Assembly (NCBI RefSeq): GCF_009363155.1
Contig: NZ_CP045302.1
Span: 881,001-945,000, forward strand
Length of the DNA: 64,000 nt
Reading direction: 5' to 3'
DNA from: Azotobacter salinestris
GTDB taxonomy: Bacteria; Pseudomonadota; Gammaproteobacteria; Pseudomonadales; Pseudomonadaceae
In this document: positions 22,987 through 30,139 of the stretch, piece after piece
How the letters are laid out: every line of letters begins with the position of its first letter
How positions within the stretch are numbered: position 1 is the first letter of the stretch
Program-made: the position numbers and the translations under genes
Notes under the pieces: generated by a model
What the model saw: the letters and a program-made list of their open reading frames with translations, nothing else
Database searches by the model: none
Told to the model about the DNA's origin: nothing

Positions 22987-24570
22987 TCATTCCTCGGCGG
23001 GTTGCGGGGGTTCTTCGGGTTGCGGCGGCGCGTTGCCGAGGCCGTCGCGCCGGCGCTGGTCGAGCTCGCGCTTGCGCTGGCGATAGATCTGCTGCCAGGT
23101 CTCGCCGGTCATGGCGGCGGCCTCGATGGTTTCGTTGCTGACGCCGATCTCGATGCGCTTGCCGGCGGCGTTGGCCTCCTTCAGCTCGTCGATGGCGCCC
23201 CTGGCCGGGCCGATCCAGATCGCCCGGGTGTAGGCGCGGCGAAGGGCCGGGTCGGCGTAGCCGGGCGCCCGGATGCGGCCACGGGCGACGGCCTCGTCGA
23301 TCAGCAGCTCATAGCAGGGCTGGCAGAAGTCGCAGACCAGCCACCAGCGGCGCATCTGGTAGGCGCGCCAGGCCTGCAGCATGCCGGCCCGGGCGGCGCT
23401 GTAGGAGCTGCTGTAGTAGAGCATCAGCTCTTCCATGGGCAGTTCCAGGGCGGCGCCGATCTCCTTGACGATGCTGGTGAAGAACGGGTCGAACTGGGCG
23501 TTGGGCCGCGCCGGGTTGGCGATCACCGGCTCCTCGCCGGGCGCCAGGTCGACCACGGCGCCCTCGCCCAGCTCCACGGGCGGCTGGTCGAGGGCGTCGT
23601 GACCGCCCATGCCGTCGCCCAGGGCCGAGAGCGGCAAGTTGCTCTGCTCGAAAGCCTCCCCCTTCTTGAGAAAGACGGTGAACATGGCCGAGACGATGGC
23701 CGCCATCAGTTCGGCGCTGCTGTAGCGCTCCAGCTTCTGCAGCGGCTCGAGCACCGGCGCGAGGTACGGGGCGCCGCGCTTCTGGCCGGGACGGTCCTTG
23801 TCGCACCAGATCTGCAGCACCCGGCGGCGGCCCGTCTCGGCGCCGAAGACCGGGACGCGCTGCCATTCCAGCGGCTGGCCGGCGACGGGCTCGCCCGGAT
23901 AGCCGGTGCAGATGTGGAAGGCGACCGGAGCGCCGTATGCGTCGAACTCGACGCCGTTGACCAGGCTCGCGCCGTCGGGCATGCCGTGCGGGTTGCCGAC
24001 CCGGTCGGTTTCGATCAGCTGGATGCGCGTGCTGTAGAGGGTTCCGGGGCGCTCGATGTCCGGGGTGGTGGCGAAGGCATCGCCGCCGACCAGGGCGGAG
24101 ACCAGGGCCAGCGCCTGCAACTGGTAGTGGTTGAGGGTGGCCTCGGCATCGCACTCCAGCGGGTTCTCGGCCCACAGGGTCCATTCGCGCTCCAGCCGGG
24201 CGTTGAGCCGCTCGCCCTCCTCCTCGCCGATACCCAGCGCTTCCCAGTCCACCTGCGGCCGGCAGATGAGGCCGGTGCCGACCACGCTGGTCCGATTGCG
24301 GACGATGGCGGCGCGGGCGATCAGGTGGTTGCGCATGGCATCCCGCGAGCGGGCCACCAGGGTGGCGCGCTCGGGGGTGTTGAGGTCGCGGCGCGGGCTG
24401 CCGAGGCCGGGCACCCAGCTGGCCATCGAGCGCAGCACGCGGGAAGCGCCCCGCCAGCGGGTTTCCACCCCGCCACCGCCGCCCTGGGCGCTCGGGCGCA
24501 ACTGCCGGCCGGAGAGCTTGACGGCCTCGGCCAGCAGGCGCTCTTCGGGAGACTTGCGGAACAGGCCCAT
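22987..24570 (-). CDS. Portal protein (lambda gpB family)
   Basis: The 527-residue protein starts at the ATG at 24570, three bases after gpW; the longer upstream frame is a shadow of the terminase gene. Landmarks are PGLGSPRRDLNTPERATLVA near residue 50, RDAMRNHLIARAAIVRNRTS, the NPLECDAEATLNHYQLQALA block and the C-terminal LMLYYSSSYSAARAGMLQAW, RRWWLVCDFCQPCYELLIDE region typical of this family. It forms the dodecameric DNA entry channel and docks the terminase. Confidence 0.95.
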   Translation of the reverse strand: MGLFRKSPEERLLAEAVKLSGRQLRPSAQGGGGGVETRWRGASRVLRSMASWVPGLGSPRRDLNTPERATLVARSRDAMRNHLIARAAIVRNRTSVVGTGLICRPQVDWEALGIGEEEGERLNARLEREWTLWAENPLECDAEATLNHYQLQALALVSALVGGDAFATTPDIERPGTLYSTRIQLIETDRVGNPHGMPDGASLVNGVEFDAYGAPVAFHICTGYPGEPVAGQPLEWQRVPVFGAETGRRRVLQIWCDKDRPGQKRGAPYLAPVLEPLQKLERYSSAELMAAIVSAMFTVFLKKGEAFEQSNLPLSALGDGMGGHDALDQPPVELGEGAVVDLAPGEEPVIANPARPNAQFDPFFTSIVKEIGAALELPMEELMLYYSSSYSAARAGMLQAWRAYQMRRWWLVCDFCQPCYELLIDEAVARGRIRAPGYADPALRRAYTRAIWIGPARGAIDELKEANAAGKRIEIGVSNETIEAAAMTGETWQQIYRQRKRELDQRRRDGLGNAPPQPEEPPQPAEE

Positions 24571-24572
24571 GG

Positions 24573-24785
24573 TCAGATCTTCACGTAGCCGATGCGGTTG
24601 CGGGCGCCACGCCGGGCGAGTTGCTCGGCGGCGACGTCCCGGGTGTATTGGGCCTCCAGCGTGCGCAGGCTGCCCAGGTCGGCCCGGCGCAGCTCGCGGC
24701 CGTCCTTGCGGACCGACTGGCCCTTTTCGAGGATGTCCTTGATCGCCGCCCGGACGTCGGCCAGGCGCTGTTGTGCTTCGGTCAT
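24573..24785 (-). CDS. Head-tail joining protein GpW family
   Basis: The 70-residue protein begins MTEAQQRLADVRAAIKDILE and ends RRGARNRIGYVKI. It has the compact helix-hairpin-helix layout of gpW, with the RRADLGSLRTLEAQYTRDVA second helix. It lies between the large terminase and portal genes as in lambda. GpW closes the portal after packaging and is needed before tail attachment. Confidence 0.9.
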   Translation of the reverse strand: MTEAQQRLADVRAAIKDILEKGQSVRKDGRELRRADLGSLRTLEAQYTRDVAAEQLARRGARNRIGYVKI

Positions 24786-24794
24786 GGGTGGGCC

Positions 24795-26807
24795 TCAGTA
24801 GGTGGTGCGGCTGCGGGTGCCGCGTCCCCGGGCACGCAGGAGCACCGGGGCGACGGGTTGTGCGGTGTCGGCGAACAGGGCCGGCTGCAGGAGCTGCTGC
24901 TCGAGCAGGTCCCACTCGCGGTCCTTGAGCAGGTGGGTCTTCAGGCTGCGGGCGGCGTGCAGGGCGTACACCTCGCAGTCGAGGGCTTCGTTGCGCCGGC
25001 CGGCCTTCTTCTGCCAGACCATCTTGCTGGGATTGCGCGGGTGCGGTGCCAGCACTTCGTTGGTCAACTGCTCGTAGTAATCGGCACGGATTTCCCCGTA
25101 CCAGTGCATGCGGCCGGGACCGCGGCCCTTGAGGCGCAGGCGCTGGTCGATCAGGGTCTTGGCCTTGTGGGTGCCGACCATGTGGACGCGCAGGCCATAC
25201 TTGGCGGCCTTGGTGTTGTCCTGGCTGGTGTCGGCCGACTGCGCCGGCTTGGTGAAGATCTCCTTGTCGCGGTTGTCGATCGATGCGCCCTTGATCGCCA
25301 TGATGTTGTAGCGCTGGCGGTTGCGGACGTAGGTGTAGACGGCGTGGTTGGTGTTGCCGTCGGAGCTGTCGATGCTCGCCGCGGAGATGACCAGCTGGCC
25401 GCCACCGACGGTCGGGACGGGCTGCGACAGCAGCTTGTCCAGCTCGCTCCAGACCAGGTCGTTGACGTCGACCGGGTTGCCTTCCAGCTCGCCCCAGTAC
25501 AGCCGCCAGGACTCCTCGCCGCGCCCCCAGCCGGTAATGACCACGGCCAGGCGGTCGCCCTGGACGTCGATGCCGGCGGTGATCAGCAGCACGCCGTGGG
25601 GCGCGGTCAGCTCGGGATAGTCCTCGGCGCGCCCGGCCAGTTCGTCGGTCTTGGGCGCGTCGCTCTTGTACTCGTAGGACTCGCCCACCGAACTGTTGAC
25701 GAAGGCGATCATCGGGCCGATGTTGCCGAGGCTGGCGGCATGCTCGGCCTGCAGCTTCTTCTCCATCAGCACCTGGAAGCGCGAGCCCCAGAAGGTGGCG
25801 TACAGCTCGTTGAGCTGGTAGCCGGCGATGCCGCGGAATTCGGCGGTGGCCTGCCAGCGGCCGCGCTTGAGGTTCTGGTTTTTCTGGTTGTCGTTCCAGA
25901 TCGAGCCGCAGTGCGGGCAGACGTAGTAGCTCGTCTCCGGGCGCTTGCTGCCGTAGACCGGGTGGTTGTAGGCCGGGGCCTCGTCGCAGTGCAGGTTGTC
26001 GAAGGACAGTGCGTGCTCCTGGCCGCACTCATGGCACGGCACCAGGCCGATGCGCTTGTCGGAGATCTCCATTTCCGCATCGATGGCGGACAGCCCTTTG
26101 ATGGTCGGGGTGCCGCCGATGATGATCTTGGGCCGGCGGAAGGTCTTCAGACGCTCCTTGGCCAGCTTGATGCTGTCGCCCTGGCCGCGCAGGTTGAGGT
26201 TGCAGTCGTCGGGCTCCTCCACCGCCACCCGCGGCACCGGCGTGGACTTCACGCTGGCCGGGCTGTTGGAGCCGACCATCTTCAGGAAGCCGCCGGGGAA
26301 TTTCTTGAAATCCTGCCGCTGCTGCAGCTTGCGACTGCGCAGGTCGACCTTGCGGGCCAGCCGCGGCGTGGCCTCGATCATCGGCTCGAGCTTCTCGGCG
26401 ACGTACTGCTTGACCGCCTCGGCCTTGGGGAACAGGACGAGGATCGGCGAGGGATCGATGTCGATCCACTTGCCGATGGCATTGCCGAGCACGCCGGAGG
26501 TCCAGGCCACCTGGGCGGACTTGCGGCAGACGATCTCGGTGACGTCGGGGTCGTCGAGCGCCTCCAGCGGGCCGCCGGGCCAGGTCAGGTGCGGGGTGAC
26601 AGCGAAGCTGTACTTGCCCGGCCGGGCCGCCTCCACCGGCGACAGCCAGCGGAACTTGTCGGCCCACTGGACGATGGTCATCCGCGGCGGTGGCGACCAG
26701 CGGCGGGCGGCGCGAGCGAGCGTCTTAGTCGCCGTCCTCTTCAGTTGCCGGCGGATCGTCCGGTTCGTCAGGATCTCCGTCTGGCTCGATATCGTCGTCA
26801 GGGTCAT
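24795..26807 (-). CDS. Terminase large subunit (GpA family)
   Basis: The 670-residue protein is the packaging motor ATPase and cos nuclease. An N-terminal ATPase core starts around PRMTIVQWADKFRWLSPVEA, with PDVTEIVCRKSAQVAWTSGV as the Walker A-like region and VEEPDDCNLNL near the Walker B position. A zinc-ribbon-like Cys set follows (PCHECGQEH, CPHCGSIW). The nuclease half includes LLITAGIDVQGDRLAVVITG and ISAASIDSSDGNTNHAVYTY with conserved Asp. The start at 26807 overlaps the small subunit gene by 83 bp; a later Met at residue 43 is possible. Confidence 0.95.
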   Translation of the reverse strand: MTLTTISSQTEILTNRTIRRQLKRTATKTLARAARRWSPPPRMTIVQWADKFRWLSPVEAARPGKYSFAVTPHLTWPGGPLEALDDPDVTEIVCRKSAQVAWTSGVLGNAIGKWIDIDPSPILVLFPKAEAVKQYVAEKLEPMIEATPRLARKVDLRSRKLQQRQDFKKFPGGFLKMVGSNSPASVKSTPVPRVAVEEPDDCNLNLRGQGDSIKLAKERLKTFRRPKIIIGGTPTIKGLSAIDAEMEISDKRIGLVPCHECGQEHALSFDNLHCDEAPAYNHPVYGSKRPETSYYVCPHCGSIWNDNQKNQNLKRGRWQATAEFRGIAGYQLNELYATFWGSRFQVLMEKKLQAEHAASLGNIGPMIAFVNSSVGESYEYKSDAPKTDELAGRAEDYPELTAPHGVLLITAGIDVQGDRLAVVITGWGRGEESWRLYWGELEGNPVDVNDLVWSELDKLLSQPVPTVGGGQLVISAASIDSSDGNTNHAVYTYVRNRQRYNIMAIKGASIDNRDKEIFTKPAQSADTSQDNTKAAKYGLRVHMVGTHKAKTLIDQRLRLKGRGPGRMHWYGEIRADYYEQLTNEVLAPHPRNPSKMVWQKKAGRRNEALDCEVYALHAARSLKTHLLKDREWDLLEQQLLQPALFADTAQPVAPVLLRARGRGTRSRTTY

Positions 26808-27249
26808 AGTCGGCCATCTTTCTCAGAATCGCCTCGATGGGCTCGCGGATGAGCTGGTCGTCGACCTCGACGCCGTAGCGGGCGGACAGTTCGCTGGCCA
26901 GGTTGTCCGGCAGCGTGTTGAGCAGCTCGACCTTGGCGGCGGTGATCATCGCCTCGAAGCCTTCGATCAGATCGGCGGCCACCACCACCTCGCCAAGCTC
27001 CTTGGCAAAGGCCAGCTCCTCGCGGTTGGCCCTGATCCGGTCGAGACGGTCGCGGGCGCTTTCCTTGGCGCCGCCCGCTCTCGCCCTCTCGACCATCCAG
27101 GTGACGACCGCAGCCGTGTCGTACTGGTTCGAGCTTCCCCGCCCGGCGCTCACCTCGATAGGCATGCCCTGGGCTTGCCACTCCGTCAGCGAGCGCTCGG
27201 AAACATCAAGGATTTCGGCCAGCTCGCGCTTGTTGACCTTCTGCCCCAT
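26725..27249 (-). CDS. Terminase small subunit (Nu1 family)
   Basis: The 174-residue protein begins MGQKVNKRELAEILDVSERS, a winged helix-turn-helix that binds the packaging site, followed by a helical region (KESARDRLDRIRANREELAF) and a C-terminal part contacting the large subunit. The tail is very acidic. The first packaging gene, it lies 103 bp downstream of a gene of unknown role. Because GpA/Nu1 terminases cut at cos, a cos site is expected upstream. Confidence 0.93.
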   Translation of the reverse strand: MGQKVNKRELAEILDVSERSLTEWQAQGMPIEVSAGRGSSNQYDTAAVVTWMVERARAGGAKESARDRLDRIRANREELAFAKELGEVVVAADLIEGFEAMITAAKVELLNTLPDNLASELSARYGVEVDDQLIREPIEAILRKMADYDPDDDIEPDGDPDEPDDPPATEEDGD

Positions 27250-27352
27250 ATCCGCCTCGAAAAAGTAAGGAAGTCCCTAGCAACATGTCAGCTAGAGAGA
27301 AAACGCGGTTCGAATTACCCGTGTAGGGGCCGGCCGGGGGAAGGACCCGCCC

Positions 27353-28126
27353 TCACCGGGGCCAGGCCTGCGGCCTTCGCCTGAAATTGGTCGGCAGCCT
27401 GCCGGCCAGAGCATCGGTGACGGCCTTGTCGACGTTGACCGCCAGCCGCTCGTCCGCCACGCGCCGGACGATGCCATGGAAGTCCAGCCGCGGCCGGTAG
27501 CTGGGCTGCCCGACGAAGGCCAGGACCATCTGCAGCGTCCTGCCCCGGCGCTCCGCAATGCCGATGGGCACCTTGCCGCGGCGCATGACGAAGAACGCCC
27601 TGGCGTGCCCCTTGCGGAACGAGCGCCAGTTGTTCGAGGCATCGCCCGTATAGCCCGGCCGATTCAGCAGCCGCAGCCCCGACAGGATCTGCATCATGTG
27701 CGCCCGGCTCATGTTGCCGTAGGCATCCAGACGCGCCCCTTCGGCCAGAACGACGAACCGCCCGGCCGGCAGGATGCCCCGCCGCCTAAGCAGCAGCTCG
27801 CTCTTCTTGTCGACGCGCGGCCCGCCGAACACCTGCGGCGCGACCCAGTCCTCGGGCGCCTGGCCCTTGGCGTTGTTGTCCTTGTCGTCCTTTACCCAGA
27901 TCGCCGCCTCCAGCGAATCCGGCCTGGCGTTGAGAATGCGCAGCGCATTCAGGGTGAACGGCGTCGGCCGGTCGAACACGCTCTCCATCTCGGCCCGCAG
28001 CACGATCCGCGCCTGGTTGGCCGTGTGGTTCAGCGCATCGGCCAGCGCCCGCTTCGGCAGATCGCCGGCCAGTCGATCCAGCGCGGCGAACGCCTCATCG
28101 AGGCCGGAACGCCTAATCGAGAACAC
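27353..28126 (-). CDS. Phage protein between holin and terminase, tail-component-like
   Basis: The 257-residue protein starts at a GTG behind GGGAGG, four bases after the holin stop. Residues 1-60 carry a helical pattern (FAALDRLAGDLPKRALADAL, NHTANQARIVLRAEMESVF) reminiscent of gpZ/gp10-like minor tail proteins. Then follow RPTPFTLNALRILNARPDSL and a GRFVVLAEGARLDAYGNMSR block. This resemblance is only in layout, and its place between lysis and packaging genes is unusual for a tail protein. No catalytic motif of an endolysin was seen. Confidence 0.6.
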   Translation of the reverse strand: MFSIRRSGLDEAFAALDRLAGDLPKRALADALNHTANQARIVLRAEMESVFDRPTPFTLNALRILNARPDSLEAAIWVKDDKDNNAKGQAPEDWVAPQVFGGPRVDKKSELLLRRRGILPAGRFVVLAEGARLDAYGNMSRAHMMQILSGLRLLNRPGYTGDASNNWRSFRKGHARAFFVMRRGKVPIGIAERRGRTLQMVLAFVGQPSYRPRLDFHGIVRRVADERLAVNVDKAVTDALAGRLPTNFRRRPQAWPR

Positions 28127-28129
28127 CGC

Positions 28130-28468
28130 TCACGCCTCCCGATCCGCACGCGGCAAGTCGCCCAGCCCCGCCCGCTTCGCCAGCCAGCGTGCATACAGCC
28201 CGCCAGCCACATCCGCGCCGATCACCCCGACCACGATGCCGATCCCGCCGGCGATCAGGTGGTTGCCCCACAAGGCCACGGCGAACAGCATCGAGGCGAT
28301 GCCGAGCAGCGCCGAGGCGGAGAAGCGCAGCACCACCCGCAGCAGGATCTGGCCCAGGGTCAGGTTGCCCTTGGATGCCCGCAGCATCTCGCCGGACAGC
28401 CCGGCCATCGAGATCAGGACCAGCATCCAGAAAGGCATGTCCGCCAGCGTGTGCTGCTCGGTCGACAT
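28130..28468 (-). CDS. Phage holin-like small membrane protein
   Basis: The start is at the second of two close ATGs (28468), which has GAGGG at proper spacing. The 112-residue product has an N-terminal hydrophobic helix (MPFWMLVLISMAGLSGEMLR) and two further membrane segments (VLRFSASALLGIASMLFAVA and AGGIGIVVGVIGADVAGGLY), with a charged cytoplasmic tail. This fits the class of three-segment holins called holin superfamily III. No endolysin gene is next to it in the window; it may lie left of position 1. Confidence 0.8.
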   Translation of the reverse strand: MSTEQHTLADMPFWMLVLISMAGLSGEMLRASKGNLTLGQILLRVVLRFSASALLGIASMLFAVALWGNHLIAGGIGIVVGVIGADVAGGLYARWLAKRAGLGDLPRADREA

Positions 28469-28602
28469 CGACATCCCTCGAACGAAGACGCCCGCACCGC
28501 GGCGGGCTGGAACGGCCAGGCCGGCCGCAGCGATAGGTGCCGGCTTGCGCCGGCGTGGTGCTGGTGACCAGGGCGGGGAACCCCACAGCACCGGGGAAAA
28601 TG

Positions 28603-28628
28603 AAAAACCCGGCGCGGTGGCCGGGTTT
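28603..28628 (-). terminator. Rho-independent terminator upstream of holin
   Basis: The stem AAACCCGG (28605-28612) with CCGGGTTT (28621-28628) has an 8-nt loop, followed on the minus strand by TTTTT to 28603. It would stop leftward transcripts entering from the replication region. A second GC-rich hairpin (28491-28508) lies just before the holin ribosome site. Together they suggest that late transcription depends on antitermination or a promoter located between them. Confidence 0.65.
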
Positions 28629-28630
28629 GC

Positions 28631-29189
28631 TGGATCGGGTGAGGCGCTTGCCGCGCCCGCACCTCTTTGAAATTAGCGACTTTCTACCCCTCGATTCCCA
28701 TGGCAGCAAGCCCTTTTCACTGCCATACCTTCAATATCCCTGTTATGTCCGGCGAACGTCCCCTGTACGTCGGTAATTCTCCCTATCTGGATTTCGCTTT
28801 TTCCTTCCCACCCCATTCGTCCTATTCGAGAAAATCAGATAGGGCACTACAACTTATTGATTTATATAGAAATGTCTCATGTCCCATTGATATCTGAAGT
28901 CTATATATAGGGGGGTGGTGGGAAATACACGCTGCGCGCCTGCTCGCATTTGCTCGGGCGCATACATGCGCGGGCGTGTATGCGATGGGACACGGGACAG
29001 GCCCACTAACGGCGTGCCTTGGACTTGTCCCATTGCCTTTGGCGCAATGGGACAGACGGGACAGGCAGAGGCGCACCACTGCATCGGTGTAGTGATATTC
29101 CACTGTGTATCCGGTGGCACCACATCGACCGGATTTGCTCCGCTTACCCCATGGCTATAGACTATTTTTGTAGTTACAGAAAATAAGCC
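28631..29189. promoter_or_regulatory. Dyad-rich non-coding region with GGGACA motifs; candidate replication origin or cos region
   Basis: About 560 bases without a supportable gene. GGGACA or its complement occurs six times: 28880, 28986, 28994, 29026, 29048 and 29058 (motif starts). The pair at 29026-29036 and 29044-29054 forms a perfect 11-bp inverted repeat (TGTCCCATTGC with a 7-nt loop). A second dyad, CGCATACA at 28959 with TGTATGCG at 28977, lies between. The stretch 28840-28910 is very AT-rich (TTTATATAGA, CTATATATAG). AT-rich DNA beside repeated dyads, next to the VapE primase-helicase, suggests an origin; a cos function is an alternative. Confidence 0.5.
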
Positions 29190-29468
29190 ATGGAAATCGA
29201 ATTCGACCCCGCCAAAGCGGCCAAAACCATGGAAGAGCGCGGGCTCGACTTCGCCGATGCAGCCATCGTTTTTTCCGGCCATCACTTCACGATTGAAGAC
29301 ACCCGAAATGACTACGGCGAACCCCGCTTCATTACAGTGGGATTCCTGGCTGAGCGGATGATCGTCCTTGTCTGGACACCCCGCGACGGGGCTCGTCGCA
29401 TCATCTCCATGAGGAAAGCCAATGAGCGAGAACAAGCCTACTACCGGGAGTACTTGGATCGACCCTGA
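29190..29468 (+). CDS. brnT: BrnT-family ribonuclease toxin (second copy)
   Basis: The 92-residue protein shows the BrnT pattern with an early acidic start: MEIEFDPAKAAKTMEERGLD, then ADAAIVFSGHHFTIEDTRND, then GEPRFITVGFLAERMIVLVW and RIISMRKANEREQAYYREYL. Its motif has E-R-G where BrnT proteins more often have K-H-G. It is transcribed against the late genes and lies between the dyad region and the VapE gene. It is clearly diverged from the copy at 14359, so the two pairs are probably separate acquisitions. Confidence 0.92.
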   Translation: MEIEFDPAKAAKTMEERGLDFADAAIVFSGHHFTIEDTRNDYGEPRFITVGFLAERMIVLVWTPRDGARRIISMRKANEREQAYYREYLDRP

Positions 29469-29751
29469 CGATGCCCCGGAAATCACTGCCGACTTCTTCG
29501 AGCAGGCCGACGAATACATCGGCGACAAACTGATCCGCCGCGGCCGGCCGCGCAAACCCAACCCGAAAACCCAGGTGACACTCCGCTTGAACCCTGAGGT
29601 AGTGGAGTTCTTCAAGAGCACCGGGGACGGCTGGCAGACCCGGATGAACGACATACTGGAGGCTTTCGTCTCCGATGCGCGAGCGGGACACTCCAAGCCA
29701 CCAGCCAAAGTCGATAAAAACGACGTGCGCGGGGACGGAAAACGGGCGTGA
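29422..29751 (+). CDS. brnA: BrnA-family antitoxin (second copy)
   Basis: The 109-residue protein overlaps the toxin gene by 47 bp. The first 45 residues are acidic (TWIDPDDAPEITADFFEQAD), followed by a ribbon-helix-helix domain (QVTLRLNPEVVEFFKSTGDG, WQTRMNDILEAFV) that binds operator DNA. The C-terminal tail is basic. It ends 16 bp from the converging gene at 29768. Confidence 0.92.
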   Translation: MSENKPTTGSTWIDPDDAPEITADFFEQADEYIGDKLIRRGRPRKPNPKTQVTLRLNPEVVEFFKSTGDGWQTRMNDILEAFVSDARAGHSKPPAKVDKNDVRGDGKRA

Positions 29752-29767
29752 TTCGAGGCCCCGCCCC

Positions 29768-30139
29768 TCACGCCGCCCTCCTCTTCACCAGCGCCGCCCG
29801 CACGTGCTCGTGCGCCGTCCCCAGCGCCCGGTAGTAGGCACTGGTGCCGGAATAGCCCAGCGCCCGCGCCTTCTGGGCGGGCGTGCTGAGCGGGTTGCGC
29901 AGGTAGTGCTCGTAGACCAGCAGGTTCAGGTCGTGCCGCAGGGCGTTGACGATCAGCTCGGTCACCGGGAAGCGCGGATCGTCCAGACCGCGCGAACGCT
30001 TGGTGGCCGGAATCACCACCCCCTGGCTGTCGATCAGGGTGCCGATGGTGCAGCGGACATTGCCGGGGCCGGGGAAGGCCTCGCGGATGGCCCGCTGCTT
30101 GGCCCAAGCGTGCAGCAGCTCGTCGATCTCCTTGATCAA
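29768..30139 (-). CDS. Small phage protein downstream of VapE, possible late regulator
   Basis: The start is a TTG at 30139 that overlaps the VapE stop (TTGA) with GGAG eight bases upstream. The 123-residue product begins with Ile-Lys-Glu-Ile-Asp-Glu-Leu-Leu and contains RCTIGTLIDSQGVVIPATKR, ELIVNALRHDLNLLVYEHYL and a C-terminal helix-turn-helix-like stretch (TPAQKARALGYSGTSAYYRA). Position at the end of the early leftward operon and the C-terminal motif are reminiscent of phage late regulators of the Q/RinA kind, but I cannot assign the family. Confidence 0.65.
   Translation of the reverse strand: MIKEIDELLHAWAKQRAIREAFPGPGNVRCTIGTLIDSQGVVIPATKRSRGLDDPRFPVTELIVNALRHDLNLLVYEHYLRNPLSTPAQKARALGYSGTSAYYRALGTAHEHVRAALVKRRAA

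Noticed and set aside
28915-29160. An 81-codon plus-strand frame before the second BrnT gene
   Set aside because: It spans the dyad cluster, has no ribosome site and its composition follows the inverted repeats.
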